This document shows, one piece after another, positions 1 through 9,159 of a stretch of DNA of 64,000 nt. The translations under genes and the position numbers were made by a program. Numbering within the stretch: position 1 is the first letter of the stretch; each line of letters begins with the position of its first letter. The stretch is from the NCBI RefSeq assembly GCF_003173775.1, contig NZ_CP029552.1, positions 1,344,001 through 1,408,000 on the forward strand, read 5' to 3'. Below the pieces are notes generated by a model that made no database searches, was not told the DNA's origin, and saw nothing but the letters and a program-made list of their open reading frames with translations. This DNA comes from Methylobacterium sp. 17Sr1-1 (GTDB lineage: Bacteria > Pseudomonadota > Alphaproteobacteria > Rhizobiales > Beijerinckiaceae).

Positions 1-374
1 TTGTCGGCGTGCCCGCTGTTGCGGCGGAGCAGCGCCCGCACCCGCGCCTCCAGCTCGCGGAAGTCGAACGGCTTCACCAGGTAGTCGTCGGCGCCGAGAT
101 CGAGCGCGCCGACCCGGTCGTCGACCTCCGAGCGGGCGGTGAGCACCAGGACCGGCACCGGGCCGCGGCGCGCCCTGAGGCGCTTGAGGATCGCGAATCC
201 GTCGAGGCCCGGCAGGTTCACGTCGAGGATCACGAGGTCGTAGGCCTGCACCTCCAGCACCGCGTCCGCCGCCGCCCCGTCGGTCTCCCAGTCGACCGCG
301 TGGCCGAGCCCGCGCAGGCGGACCGCGATGGCCTCGCCGACGTCCCGCGTGTCCTCGACGAGCAGGATGCGCAC
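1..374 (-). CDS. OmpR-family response regulator, N-terminal part (runs off the window)
   Basis: Read on the minus strand from a GTG at 374 with AGAGGAAA just upstream. About 124 residues are visible and they form a complete receiver domain: the acidic pocket LLVEDTRD at the N-terminus, the phosphoacceptor Asp in VILDVNLPG, a TAR switch motif, and the conserved Lys in DYLVKPFDF. The segment after it (ELEARVRALLRR) is the usual linker to a winged-helix DNA-binding domain, so an OmpR/PhoB-type two-component regulator is likely. The DNA-binding domain and any sensor kinase lie outside the window, so the stimulus is unknown. It is divergent from the ABC transporter operon starting at 513, and the 138-nt gap holds both promoters. 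Confidence 0.9.
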   Translation of the reverse strand, partial: MRILLVEDTRDVGEAIAVRLRGLGHAVDWETDGAAADAVLEVQAYDLVILDVNLPGLDGFAILKRLRARRGPVPVLVLTARSEVDDRVGALDLGADDYLVKPFDFRELEARVRALLRRNSGHAD

Positions 375-512
375 GAAATTTCCTCTCCCGAGCCCGACCG
401 GAACTATCTGTCAGATTGGCAACAGGTTCGAAGCCTATCCCACGGTCCAACGCCCGGCCAGATCGAACGCACGGCCCAACGGCACGACGACGGACGCAAG
501 GGGAGGCCCACC

Positions 513-1283
513 ATGAACGCACGCCCAACCATCATCCCCGAGCCGCTGCTCCAGGTCGAGGGCGTCACGCTCCAGTACAAGACCACCGATCACCTGGTCA
601 CCGCGACCTACCGGGTCGATTTCGAGGTGATGCCGGGCGACCGCTACATCCTGCTCGGGCCGTCGGGCTGCGGCAAGTCCACCCTCCTCAAGGCGATCGG
701 CGGCTACATGAGTCCGGTCGAGGGGGAGATCAAGCTCAAGGGTGGCAAGGTCACCGAGCCCGGCCCCGACCGGATGATGGTGTTTCAGGAGTTCGACCAG
801 CTCCTGCCCTGGAAGACGGTCAAGCAGAACGTCGCCTTCGCGCTCACCGCCTCGGGTCGTGCCGCCGGCGCGGAGGCCGAGGACCGGGCGATGGCCTATA
901 TCGAGAAGGTCGGCCTGGCGAAGTTCGCCGACTCCTTCCCGCACATGCTGTCGGGCGGCATGAAGCAGCGCGTGGCGATCGCCCGCGGCATGGCGATGGA
1001 GCCCGACATCCTCCTGATGGACGAGCCCTTCGCCGCCCTCGACGCGCTGACCCGCCGCAAGATGCAGGACGAGCTGCTGCGCCTGTGGGAGGACACCCGG
1101 TTCACCGTCCTGTTCGTCACCCACTCGATCGAGGAGGCGATCAAGGTCGGCACCCGCATCCTGCTGCTCTCGCCCCATCCGGGCCAGGTCAAGGCGGAGC
1201 TCAACAGCCTGCCGGCCTCGGAACTCGGCACCGCCGCGCAAGGCGCCCTCGAGACACGCATCAACGACATGCTGTTCGCCTGA
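513..1283 (+). CDS. NitT/TauT-type ABC transporter ATP-binding protein
   Basis: A 256-residue cytoplasmic ATPase that would power the importer encoded by the next two genes. Visible motifs are Walker [10 protein letters not shown] (residues 49-57), the Q-loop FQEFDQLLPW, signature LSGGMKQR (146-153), Walker B ILLMDEP (166-172) and the switch His in VTHS. The Q-loop LLPW and overall length are typical of the nitrate/sulfonate/taurine subfamily. The ATG at 513 was chosen because GGGGAGG precedes it; the open frame extends far upstream without coding character. The permease starts 26 nt after the stop, so the three genes form one operon. The substrate cannot be read from the sequence; sulfonates, nitrate, thiamine precursors or organic nitrogen compounds are possible. 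Confidence 0.92.
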   Translation: MNARPTIIPEPLLQVEGVTLQYKTTDHLVTATYRVDFEVMPGDRYILLGPSGCGKSTLLKAIGGYMSPVEGEIKLKGGKVTEPGPDRMMVFQEFDQLLPWKTVKQNVAFALTASGRAAGAEAEDRAMAYIEKVGLAKFADSFPHMLSGGMKQRVAIARGMAMEPDILLMDEPFAALDALTRRKMQDELLRLWEDTRFTVLFVTHSIEEAIKVGTRILLLSPHPGQVKAELNSLPASELGTAAQGALETRINDMLFA

Positions 1284-1309
1284 ACGATCAAGAACCCGGG
1301 AGACACGCC

Positions 1310-2197
1310 GTGACCGCCACCCTCGCCCCCCTCACCACGCCTCTGGCCCAGAGGCCCGAGATCGTCCGCGAGACCTCCGCCGCCGGTGCGATCAGCGTCG
1401 AGCAGCGCCTGTCCTTCGCCGAGCTCGCCTATCGCCAGAGCTGGCTGCGCAAGGCCCTGGTTCTCGCCGTGCTGGCGGTGGTCTGGGAGGCCTACGGCCG
1501 CTGGCTCGACAACCCGCTGCTGTTCCCGACCTTCTCCGCCACGGTCGAGGCCTTCGCCGGCGCGATCCTGAGCGGCGAGATTCCCACCAAGGCGCTGGTC
1601 TCGCTCCAGACGCTGGCCATCGGCTACGGCATCGGCATCGTGCTCGCCGCGCTGCTCACCACGCTGGCCATCGGCTCGCGGATCGGCACCGACCTGCTCG
1701 AGACGCTGACGGCGATGTTCAACCCGCTGCCGGCCATCGCGCTCCTGCCGCTGGCGCTGATCTGGTTCGGCCTCGGCCAGGGCAGCGTGGTGTTCGTCCT
1801 CGTCCACTCGGTGCTGTGGGCGATCGCGCTCAACACCCATGCGGGCTTCCGCTCGGTCTCGAACACGCTCCGGATGGTCGGCCTCAATTACGGTCTGCGC
1901 AACCTGAGCCTGGTGCGGGCGATCCTGATCCCGGCGGCGTTCCCCTCGATCCTCACCGGCCTCAAGGTCGGCTGGGCCTTCGCCTGGCGCACGCTCATCG
2001 CCGCGGAACTCGTCTTCGGCGTCTCCTCGGGCTCGGGCGGCCTCGGCTGGTACATCTTCGAGAACCGCAACGCGCTCGAGACCACCAACGTCTTCGCCGG
2101 CCTGTTCACCGTCATCATGATCGGCCTCTTCGTCGAGAACGTGATCTTCGCCAACATCGAGAAGAAGACGATCCGCCGCTGGGGCATGCAGCACTAG
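1310..2197 (+). CDS. NitT/TauT-type ABC transporter permease
   Basis: A 295-residue inner-membrane subunit of the importer. A hydrophilic N-terminus of about 45 residues is followed by about six membrane segments. The BPD-type coupling loop that contacts the ATPase is seen as IPAAFPSILTGLKVG. Length and layout match SsuC/TauC-like permeases. The start is GTG 1310 (VTATLAPL), the first start after the ATPase stop. The TAG stop codon coincides with the first bases of the intergenic repeat at 2195. Transport direction is inward, since the operon also encodes a binding protein. Confidence 0.9.
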   Translation: MTATLAPLTTPLAQRPEIVRETSAAGAISVEQRLSFAELAYRQSWLRKALVLAVLAVVWEAYGRWLDNPLLFPTFSATVEAFAGAILSGEIPTKALVSLQTLAIGYGIGIVLAALLTTLAIGSRIGTDLLETLTAMFNPLPAIALLPLALIWFGLGQGSVVFVLVHSVLWAIALNTHAGFRSVSNTLRMVGLNYGLRNLSLVRAILIPAAFPSILTGLKVGWAFAWRTLIAAELVFGVSSGSGGLGWYIFENRNALETTNVFAGLFTVIMIGLFVENVIFANIEKKTIRRWGMQH

Positions 2198-2298
2198 AGC
2201 ACTTCACGATCGCGCTGCAATCGCGAAGTTCTCCAGGTCTTTGATTTTGCCGTATTTTCTTCGACGAACCGGTATCCGCTTCGTCGGAAAATGCTCTA
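2195..2298 (-). repeat. 104-nt structured intergenic repeat, copy A
   Basis: One of three near-equal-length copies in the window (with 16648-16752 and 18657-18759). This copy is inverted relative to the other two. Both ends carry TAGAGCA in inverted orientation, and the internal core includes CGACGAAGCGGATACCGGTT and GGCAAAATCAAAGA, read on the minus strand. The end next to the permease folds as a hairpin with stem arms ACTTC/GAAGT plus inner pairs. Its first three bases are the TAG stop codon of the permease. The element lies between the permease and binding-protein genes and could set their relative expression. Confidence 0.85.
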
Positions 2299-2387
2299 AA
2301 ACGCGGATCTGCACCCCGCCCCCTGGACCTGGGATGGTCCGGGGGGCAAGGACGACCCGCGAAGAACGCCGTTCGGGAGGAAACCAC

Positions 2388-3404
2388 ATGTTCGCACGCA
2401 AGCTTCTCGGCCTCGCTGCCGGCGCCGCACTGGCGTTCTCCATGAGCCTGATCCCGGCCCGGGCCGAGGTGTCCGAGGTCCGCATCTCGAAGGGCTACGG
2501 CGTCCTCTACCTGCCGCTCTTCGTGATGCAGGAGAAGAAGTTCCTGGAGGCCCAGGCCGCCAAGGCGGGCCTCGGCGACGTCAAGGTGACGTGGCTGACG
2601 CTCGACGGGGGCAACGTCATCAACGACGCGATGATCGCCGGCTCCCTCGACATCGCCGGCACCGGGGCGCCCGGCTTCCTCGCCCTGTGGTCGAAGGGCC
2701 GCGGCAGCCCGAAGACCGAGGTGATCGGCGTCTCGGGGCTCTCGGCCACCGCCCTCGACCTCAACGTCAACAAGCCCGAGATCAAGTCGCTCGCGGACTT
2801 CACCCCGAAGGACAAGATCGCGATCCCCGGCATCAAGACCTCGCTCGCCGCGGTGGTGCTGCAGATGGCGGTGGCCAAGCAGTTCGGGCCCGAGAACTAC
2901 ACCAAGCTCGATTCCAGCACCGTCGGCCTGCCCCACCCCGAGGCGGTCGCCGCCCTCCTGTCGGGCAAGACCGAGATCGTCGCCCACTTCGCCTCGCCGC
3001 CCTTCACCGGCGTCGAGCGCGCCGACCCGAAGGTGCGCACGATCCTCAAGGCCTCACAGATCTTCGGCAACATCACCCTCGACGTGGTGTTCGCCCTCAA
3101 GCGCTTCACCGAGGCGAACCCGAAGACGACCCTGGCCTTCCTGGCCGCCCTCGACCAGGCCTGCGACTTCATCGTCACCAACAAGGCCGAGACCGCCGAG
3201 ATCTTCGCCCGCTCCTCGAAGGTGAAGGTGAGCCCGGCCGACGTCGCCCAGATCCTGGAGGATCCGGACAGCAAGTTCTCGGCGACGCCGCACGGCATCA
3301 TGGAGTTCGTCACCTTCATGCACCGGGCCGGCATCATGAAGACCAAGCCGGCGACCTGGCAGGACCTGTTCATCCCGGCCCTGCGCGAGCGCGCCGGCAG
3401 CTGA
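2388..3404 (+). CDS. NitT/TauT-type ABC transporter substrate-binding protein
   Basis: A 338-residue periplasmic binding protein. A Sec signal peptide (FARKLLGLAAGAALAFSMSL, cleavage near PARA-EV) precedes the mature domain. The N-terminal strand VRISKGYGVLYLPLFVMQEK, the central GNVINDAMIAGSLDIAGTG and GVERADPKVRTILK are the usual segments of SsuA/ThiY/NMT1-like proteins. The start is ATG 2388 with GGGAGGAAA upstream; the longer open frame reaches back into the repeat. It closes the transporter operon and is followed by a strong terminator. The ligand is unknown. Confidence 0.9.
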   Translation: MFARKLLGLAAGAALAFSMSLIPARAEVSEVRISKGYGVLYLPLFVMQEKKFLEAQAAKAGLGDVKVTWLTLDGGNVINDAMIAGSLDIAGTGAPGFLALWSKGRGSPKTEVIGVSGLSATALDLNVNKPEIKSLADFTPKDKIAIPGIKTSLAAVVLQMAVAKQFGPENYTKLDSSTVGLPHPEAVAALLSGKTEIVAHFASPPFTGVERADPKVRTILKASQIFGNITLDVVFALKRFTEANPKTTLAFLAALDQACDFIVTNKAETAEIFARSSKVKVSPADVAQILEDPDSKFSATPHGIMEFVTFMHRAGIMKTKPATWQDLFIPALRERAGS

Positions 3405-3432
3405 ACCGCCCGAGATCGCCTTGAGCCGACGA

Positions 3433-3465
3433 CCTCGCCGCGCCGCCTGCGCGGCGAGGTTTTTT
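3433..3465 (+). terminator. Rho-independent terminator of the ABC operon
   Basis: Arms CCTCGCCGCGC and GCGCGGCGAGG (11 perfect pairs) around a 5-nt loop, followed by six T. It lies 29 nt after the binding-protein stop. Confidence 0.9.
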
Positions 3466-3492
3466 ACCTCCGGTTAACCCTGGCCGCTCCTG

Positions 3493-3708
3493 ATGCCGGC
3501 CATGCCGACTCAGCCTCTGACAGCCCAGCTTTCCCCGGATCCGCTCAGCGACGCCCGGGACCTGCACGCCAGCATCGCGGCCCTGCGTCTCCTCCTGGCA
3601 GCGCAGGGCCGCCAGTTCGAGGCGATCGAGCGCCGCCTCTCCCCGGCCCGCAGCCCGGCCGAGACGGGCGCCCGGCGCCTGCGCGCCCTCAAGGCGGAGG
3701 GCTTCTGA
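3493..3708 (+). CDS. Small hypothetical protein
   Basis: A 71-residue open frame (or 68 from ATG 3502) with no recognised family. The middle part (ARDLHASIAALRLLLAAQGRQF) should form an amphipathic helix, and the C-terminus is basic. From about codon 15 onward third positions are almost all G or C, as in neighbouring real genes, which is the main support. There is no clear Shine-Dalgarno sequence. It sits just after the ABC operon terminator, so it would need its own promoter. It may be a helical small protein or a chance frame. Confidence 0.45.
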   Translation: MPAMPTQPLTAQLSPDPLSDARDLHASIAALRLLLAAQGRQFEAIERRLSPARSPAETGARRLRALKAEGF

Positions 3709-3851
3709 GGCCGGCGGGGACGGCGCAACCCCGGGATGCAGGCGCTCGGGTCGTGCACGTAGGTGACCAGACCGTAACCTTGATCGACTCACCGATGGAC
3801 CACCCCTCGCCGCACCGCGTTATCCGGTGGACAGTGAGAGGAGTATCCAGC

Positions 3852-4103
3852 GTGGACACCTGCAGCGGGACGCCCGTCAGCTTGACCCTGGGTCGACACC
3901 GGATCGAGGGTGTCCTGCGGGCCGTGGGCGAGTTCGTCGAGATGCCCGGCGCGCCCGGAAGCCCGGCGCGCCGGCTGCGCAACCTGATCCTCGATTTCGG
4001 CCAGGCCTGCGCCCCGGTCGAGGTGTGGCTGGCCGAGCCGGAGCCGCAAGGCCCCCAGCTCCCCACGCCCCATCCCACCCCTAACTCTTCATCAAGGTTT
4101 TGA
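3852..4103 (+). CDS. Small hypothetical protein
   Basis: An 83-residue protein from GTG 3852, chosen because GAGAGGAG lies just upstream; the open frame begins earlier at 3753. The sequence VSLTLGRHRIEGVLRAVGEF looks like a small beta-rich fold, followed by RLRNLILDFGQACAPVEVWL and a Pro/Ser-rich tail. No family is recognised and no signal peptide or membrane segment is seen. Its 3' end overlaps the convergent receiver-protein gene by 23 nt. Confidence 0.5.
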   Translation: MDTCSGTPVSLTLGRHRIEGVLRAVGEFVEMPGAPGSPARRLRNLILDFGQACAPVEVWLAEPEPQGPQLPTPHPTPNSSSRF

Positions 4104-4482
4104 GCACCTCCAGGATGTCGTCGCCGCGGCAGGGCCGGGCGACGAAGCGGGCATGGGCGGGCATCCGGTCGGGATCGGGCTTGCTGCGCCCGGACACGAC
4201 GACGATCGGCAGGTCCGGCCGCATCTGCGCCGCGCTGCGGGCGAGGTCGAAGCCGTCCGTCTTGCCGGAGAGCTCGACATCCGTGATCAGCGCGACGATG
4301 TCCGACCTGCCGGTCAGCAGGCCGAGGGCGCGCTCGGCGGAGGCCGATTGCAGCGCCTCGTAGCCGGCCGCGTCCAGCACGTCGCTGAGATCCATGATCG
4401 TCAGCGCCTCGTCCTCCACCACCAGGATCACGGGCCGCTCGTGCTGGGTACCGTCCTTGGCCTTCACGGTGTCGTTTTCCAC
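4081..4482 (-). CDS. Single-domain response regulator (receiver only)
   Basis: A 133-residue CheY-like protein from GTG 4482 (GAGGA upstream). The acidic pocket VVEDEALTIMDL, the phosphoacceptor in ALITDVELSG and the VVVSGRS switch strand are present. At the position of the invariant lysine it reads FVARPCRGDD, so the usual KP is RP. There is no output domain, so it would act by protein contact, as the short receivers common in Rhizobiales do. The 297 nt between it and the tRNA gene contain only GC-rich inverted repeats and no supported gene. Confidence 0.82.
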   Translation of the reverse strand: MENDTVKAKDGTQHERPVILVVEDEALTIMDLSDVLDAAGYEALQSASAERALGLLTGRSDIVALITDVELSGKTDGFDLARSAAQMRPDLPIVVVSGRSKPDPDRMPAHARFVARPCRGDDILEVLKTLMKS

Positions 4483-4779
4483 GTCGCCTGTCCTCGCCGG
4501 TCGCACCTGTCCACAACACCCGCCGGGAGGCGGCACGATGGGACGGGCGGTCTCCTGTTGTTCGGGCGGCCGATCCCGGCCGACCGGCGCCCACACGCCG
4601 GCCGATGATCGAAACGGCCGATACCCTGCGCCGGTTGCAGCGGCGCCGTGTCCGTCCGACGAGGAATTGTCGGGCTTCCGCAACCTCCCGCCCATCTCGC
4701 GCTTGCGTCGCGGCCCGCGCCCCGCTAGAGGACGGCACCTGACCGGCACGGGCGCTCCGCCGCCCCGCCGATCTGGCCC

Positions 4780-4869
<90 letters not shown>

Positions 4870-4939
4870 GGATTTCTTCCCCGACATCGACCCTGACGAT
4901 CCGCCCGAGCGTGCGGGATACCGGGGGCGGGTGCGCGAC

Positions 4940-5362
4940 ATGACCCCGACGATTCGCGAGATCGAGGATGCCGACGTGCCGGCGGTGATCGCCCTGTGGC
5001 ACGAAGCCGGCGTGGCGCGGCCCTGGAACGACCCGGCCACCGACATCGCCTTCGCCCGCCGCGGCCCGCACGGCACCGTCCTGGTGGCGGAGGCCGACGG
5101 GCGCATCCTCGCCAGCGCCATGGCCGGCGAGGACGGACATCGCGGCTGGCTCTACTACGTCGCGGTGGCGCCCGGACAGCAGGGCAGCGGGCTCGGGCGG
5201 CGGATGGTCGAGGCGGCGGAGGCCTGGCTCGCGGCGCGCGGGGTCTGGAAGGTGCAGCTGCTGGTGCGCCGGGAGAATGACGGCGTCCTCGGCTTCTACG
5301 ACCACCTGGGCTATCGCGACACCAACGCGGTCTGCCTGCAGAAGGTGATTGCGAAGGGGTGA
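4940..5362 (+). CDS. GNAT-family N-acetyltransferase (YpeA-like)
   Basis: A 140-residue single-domain acetyltransferase. The acetyl-CoA-binding segment is [20 protein letters not shown] (the Q/RxxGxG/A signature), and the C-terminal [11 protein letters not shown] is the usual end of the fold. Length and the YYVAV strand resemble YpeA-type proteins. ATG 4940 is used; a GTG nine bases upstream is an alternative. It follows tRNA-Ser with no operon partner. The substrate is unknown. Confidence 0.85.
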   Translation: MTPTIREIEDADVPAVIALWHEAGVARPWNDPATDIAFARRGPHGTVLVAEADGRILASAMAGEDGHRGWLYYVAVAPGQQGSGLGRRMVEAAEAWLAARGVWKVQLLVRRENDGVLGFYDHLGYRDTNAVCLQKVIAKG

Positions 5363-5481
5363 TCGGCGGCCGAACCGACGTCGGACGAACACACAAGTTT
5401 GCTTTGTCCCATCCACGGCACCTCAGGACGAGGCCGTGGATCGGAGGAATCGAAGACGGCTGGGAAGGACGGGACGACCCC

Positions 5482-6717
5482 TCACCCCTCCAGCCCCGGC
5501 CAGACCACCCAGTGCAGGTCCGGCGTCTCGGCAAACAGCCGGCGGTGCTGGCTCACGGCGTAATTGTCGGTCATGCCGGCGATGAAGTCGGCGACGCGGC
5601 GCGGGGTGCGGGGATCATCGGAACCGGAGAGACCGGCGCTCCACTCCTCCGGCATCCGGGTCGGGTCGCGCCGGAAGGTGGAGAACAGGTCCTCGACGAT
5701 CGAGGCGGCGCGCCGGCGCACCGCCATCACGCCGGGATGCCGGTACATCCGGGCGAACAGGAACGTCTTGATGTCCCGGTCGGCCGCCGCCATCGCCTCG
5801 GAGAAGGCGGCCACCGGCGCCGCGGCGTGGCGGATCGCGGCGGCGTCGGCGGGCTGCAATGCGGAGAGGCGCCGCTCGGCCTCGGCGATCACGTCCTCGA
5901 CGAAGCGGGTGATGACCCGACGGGCGAGCTCGTGCACCACCCGCGAGCGTTCGAGGCCCGGATAGGTGCCGCGGATCTCGTCGAGGAGACCGCCGAGGAA
6001 CGGCACCTCCTTGAGGTCGTCGAGGGTGAAGAGGTCGGCCCGCAACCCGTCGTCGAGGTCGTGGGCGTCGTAGGCGATGTCGTCGGCGAGCGCCGCGACT
6101 TGCGCCTCGGGGCCGGCGAAGGTCGCGAGTTCCAGGTCGTGCTGGGCGTTGTACTCGGTGATCGCCACCGGGATGCCGCTCGTCGCGTAGTGCGGCGTCG
6201 GCCGGCCGTCCCGGGTCAGGAGCGGGCCGTTGTGCTTGACGAGGCCCTCCAGCGTCTCCCAGGTCAGGTTGAGCCCGTCGAAGGTGGCGTAGCGGCGCTC
6301 CAGCCGGGTCACCAGACGCAGGGCCTGGGCATTGTGGTCGAAGCCGCCGTGATCGCGCATGCAGGCATGCAGCGCATCCTCGCCGGTATGGCCGAAGCAG
6401 GTGTGGCCGAGGTCGTGCGCCAGCGCCAGGGCCTCGGCCAGATCCTCGTCGAGGCCGAGCGCGCGGGCCAAGGCCCGGGCGATCTGGCTCACCTCCAGGG
6501 TGTGGGTCAGGCGGGTGCGGTAATGGTCGCCCTCGTGGTGGACGAAGACCTGCGTCTTGTGCTTGAGGCGCCGGAAGGCGGCCGAATGCACGATCCGGTC
6601 ACGGTCGCGCTGGAAGTCGGTCCGGGTCGGCGACGGGCTTTCGGGGATCAGCCGCCCGCGCGACGCGAACGGATCGCTGCCGTAGGGGGCCCGCCAGCGC
6701 TCGCCTGTCCGTCTCAC
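5482..6717 (-). CDS. Deoxyguanosinetriphosphate triphosphohydrolase-like protein
   Basis: A 411-residue HD-domain hydrolase of the dGTPase family, which splits dNTPs into deoxynucleoside and triphosphate. The N-terminal block [20 protein letters not shown] is characteristic. Metal ligands are [10 protein letters not shown] and the HD pair in [17 protein letters not shown], and later FDHNAQALR and [13 protein letters not shown] match the family. GTG 6717 is proposed as start because GGGAG lies 8 nt upstream and family members begin close to [17 protein letters not shown] 6738 and a still longer start are alternatives, but they would run into the hairpin repeats at 6739-6843. It is divergent from erpA. 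Confidence 0.9.
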   Translation of the reverse strand: MRRTGERWRAPYGSDPFASRGRLIPESPSPTRTDFQRDRDRIVHSAAFRRLKHKTQVFVHHEGDHYRTRLTHTLEVSQIARALARALGLDEDLAEALALAHDLGHTCFGHTGEDALHACMRDHGGFDHNAQALRLVTRLERRYATFDGLNLTWETLEGLVKHNGPLLTRDGRPTPHYATSGIPVAITEYNAQHDLELATFAGPEAQVAALADDIAYDAHDLDDGLRADLFTLDDLKEVPFLGGLLDEIRGTYPGLERSRVVHELARRVITRFVEDVIAEAERRLSALQPADAAAIRHAAAPVAAFSEAMAAADRDIKTFLFARMYRHPGVMAVRRRAASIVEDLFSTFRRDPTRMPEEWSAGLSGSDDPRTPRRVADFIAGMTDNYAVSQHRRLFAETPDLHWVVWPGLEG

Positions 6718-6738
6718 GTCGCAGCTCCCGTTTGCCAT

Positions 6739-6843
6739 CCGTGCGCCGCTGTTGCGGGCGCACGGCACTCTTGCGTCTCATGCGCCGCTGGTGCGGCGCA
6801 CGTCGTCCATTCTCAGCCGTGCGCCGCAGTTGCGGCTCACGGC
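6739..6843. repeat. Three consecutive short inverted repeats
   Basis: Three related palindromes at 6739-6765, 6781-6800 and 6816-6843, each built on TGCGCCGC, a 3-4 nt loop and GCGG-type return arms. The middle one is perfect. They fill the divergent gap between the dGTPase-like gene and erpA. Confidence 0.75.
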
Positions 6844-6895
6844 CGGCATTCTTATGTTGCCTTCGCACGCCGGACCCCCACCCGAGAAGCCGTCG

Positions 6896-7222
6896 ATGAC
6901 CCCGATCACCCTGACGTCCCGCGCCGCCCGCCGCATCAACGAGATCATGGGCGCCGAGCCCCCCGGCTCGATGCTGCGCATCAGCGTGAATGGCGGCGGC
7001 TGCTCCGGGTTCCAGTACGCCTTCGACATCGCGAAGGACCGCGCCGCGGACGACCTCGCGGTGGAGGTCGACGGCGCCACGGTGCTGGTCGACCCGACCT
7101 CGCTCCCGTACATGGAGGGCGCGACGATCGACTTCGTCAACGACCTGATCGGCCAGTCGTTCAAGATCGAGAACCCTCAGGCCACCGCCTCCTGCGGCTG
7201 CGGCACCTCGTTCTCCCTGTAA
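6896..7222 (+). CDS. erpA: Iron-sulfur cluster insertion protein ErpA/IscA family
   Basis: A 108-residue A-type Fe-S carrier that passes clusters to apo-enzymes in the cytoplasm. The three cluster-binding cysteines are visible in GGGCSGFQY and CGCGTSF at the C-terminus. Length is normal for the family. ATG 6896 starts at MTPITLTSRAARRI, where family homology begins; the longer open frame upstream is translated hairpin repeat. ErpA is the best fit, with IscA or SufA as close alternatives. No isc or suf genes are nearby. Confidence 0.92.
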   Translation: MTPITLTSRAARRINEIMGAEPPGSMLRISVNGGGCSGFQYAFDIAKDRAADDLAVEVDGATVLVDPTSLPYMEGATIDFVNDLIGQSFKIENPQATASCGCGTSFSL

Positions 7223-7253
7223 TTCCGCCTCCACGTTTCCGGGACGCTCCGCC

Positions 7254-9086
7254 ATGACCCGCTCCTCCACAACGGGCGTGGCCCGGGCTGCGCTCGGCGC
7301 TCTCGCCTGCGCGACGCTGACGGCCGCCCTGCCGGTGCTGCCGCCCTTCGCCGGCCCGGCGCTGGCCCAGACGACACCGACCCAGGATGCCGCGGCCCAG
7401 GGGGCCGTGGTCGCCCTCGACGAGGTCGTGCTGCCGCTCGGGCCCGTCACCCTGAAGGCGCCGAAGATCGAGCTGCGCGGCACCGCCCTGTCGCGGGACG
7501 AGGCGCGGGCGATCCTCGATCCGGCCGGCCCCGCGCCGTGGCGGACCCGCCTGGACAAACTCTCCGCCCGCGAGATCGTGATCCCGGTGCTGCGGGTGGA
7601 GCAGCCGACCGGCGGGCGCGTGCAGGTCGCGGTCTACCACGACGTCGTCGCCCGGGACGTCGCGGCGGGCCGGATCGGCACGCTGGAGGCCGGTGGCGCC
7701 ACCCTGACGGTCGAGGGGCCGGGCCCCGACGCCGCCGGCGCCTACGGCCGGTTGAGCGCCCGCGAGGTCGACCTGCCGGGCCTCGCGCGCCTGTTCACCG
7801 AGCCCGGCGGGCCCGACGCAGCCCCGGTCCGGATCTATGGCGGCGTCACCGCCGAGGACATCGCGCTCACCAACCCCGACGGGGCGGCCCTGCGCATCGC
7901 CCGTATCGATGCCCGCGACCTCACCGGCCGGCCGACCACGATCCCGTGGGCGGAGTCGGCGCGGGCGCTCGCGGAGGGCGCCGGGAAACCGGCGGGGCCG
8001 GACCGCTCCCGCCTGTCGGGCCTCGCCGCCGACCTCATCGACGGGATCGGCGTCGGCGGGCTGGAGATCAGCGGCGTCACCTTCGCGGCGCCGGGTGTCG
8101 GGCCTCGGCCGAACCCGGTCCGGGCGAGCCTCGCCCGCGTGACCTACGGCCTCGAGGACGGGGCCGGCCGGATGAGGGCCGAAGGCCTGTCCGTCGATGC
8201 CCCGGCCGGCCGCGTCGCCCTCAAGGGCCTGACGCTCTCCGGCCTGTCGCTCAAGCCGGTGCTGGAGGGCCTGCGCCGCGCCGCCGCCGGCCCGCTCGAC
8301 CAGGCCGAGCTGCGCCGCTACGCCCCGGGGATCGGCCGCATCGCCCTGGAGACGCTCGACGTCGACCTGCCGGCCCAGCCCACGGCCGAGGATCCGCTGA
8401 AGGCGTCGGGCCCCCTGCGCTTCGCGGTGCGCAACGCCGACCTCGCCATGAGCGACCTGCGCGACGGCGTGCCGACCGCCTCGCGCCTCGCCTTCGACGG
8501 CTTCACCTGCGCGGTCCCGCCCGGCACCACGGCGCCGGTCCTCGCCGACCTCGCCGGCCTCGGCTACACCAGCCTCGACCTCTCCGGCACCGCCGAGACC
8601 CGCTGGGACGAGGCCGCCCGCGAGGTCATCGTCAAGGACGTGACGCTCACCGGCAAGGACATGGGCACCGCCCGGATCACCGGCACGATCGGCGGGATCG
8701 GCAAGGAGGTGTTCGACCCCGAGCCGATGGTCTCCTCCCTGGCGCTGCTCGGCGCCAGCGCCAAGTCCCTGGGCCTCACCCTCGAGAATGGCGGCCTGTT
8801 CCAGCGCTTCGTCGATCAGCAGGCCAAGGCGCAGAGCCTCAAGCCCGAGGAGCTGCAGCGCGAATACGGCACCGCCGCGATGCTGGGGATCCCGGCGGTC
8901 CTCGGCGGCTCGCCCTCCGCCAAGGCGCTGGGCCAGGCGGTGTCGCGGTTCGTGGTCAAGCCCGGCCGCCTCTCGGTCAGCGCCGCCGCCAAGGATCCGG
9001 CCGGCCTCGGGCTGATGGATTTCAGCACCGCTCCGAGCCCCGGCAAGATCTTCGACCGCCTGACGGTCGACGCCACGGCGGAGTAG
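7254..9086 (+). CDS. Large periplasmic protein of unknown function
   Basis: A 610-residue protein that begins 31 nt after erpA and may be co-transcribed with it. A signal peptide (ATLTAALPVLPPFAGPALAQ, cleavage after ALA) is followed by a long domain without membrane segments. The mature part is rich in short beta-strand-like stretches alternating with loops (for example LPLGPVTLKAPKIELRGTAL and TARITGTIGGIGKEVF-like segments). This recalls repetitive beta proteins of the cell envelope such as the AsmA type, but no motif proves it. Similar proteins are, as far as I recall, annotated only as hypothetical in Methylobacterium relatives. Confidence 0.75.
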   Translation: MTRSSTTGVARAALGALACATLTAALPVLPPFAGPALAQTTPTQDAAAQGAVVALDEVVLPLGPVTLKAPKIELRGTALSRDEARAILDPAGPAPWRTRLDKLSAREIVIPVLRVEQPTGGRVQVAVYHDVVARDVAAGRIGTLEAGGATLTVEGPGPDAAGAYGRLSAREVDLPGLARLFTEPGGPDAAPVRIYGGVTAEDIALTNPDGAALRIARIDARDLTGRPTTIPWAESARALAEGAGKPAGPDRSRLSGLAADLIDGIGVGGLEISGVTFAAPGVGPRPNPVRASLARVTYGLEDGAGRMRAEGLSVDAPAGRVALKGLTLSGLSLKPVLEGLRRAAAGPLDQAELRRYAPGIGRIALETLDVDLPAQPTAEDPLKASGPLRFAVRNADLAMSDLRDGVPTASRLAFDGFTCAVPPGTTAPVLADLAGLGYTSLDLSGTAETRWDEAAREVIVKDVTLTGKDMGTARITGTIGGIGKEVFDPEPMVSSLALLGASAKSLGLTLENGGLFQRFVDQQAKAQSLKPEELQREYGTAAMLGIPAVLGGSPSAKALGQAVSRFVVKPGRLSVSAAAKDPAGLGLMDFSTAPSPGKIFDRLTVDATAE

Positions 9087-9159
9087 CGGCGGGGATCGAG
9101 GAGCCCGGTCCCGCACACGGGCCGACATCTCTCTACATCGCCCCGGAACTCGACGAAGT

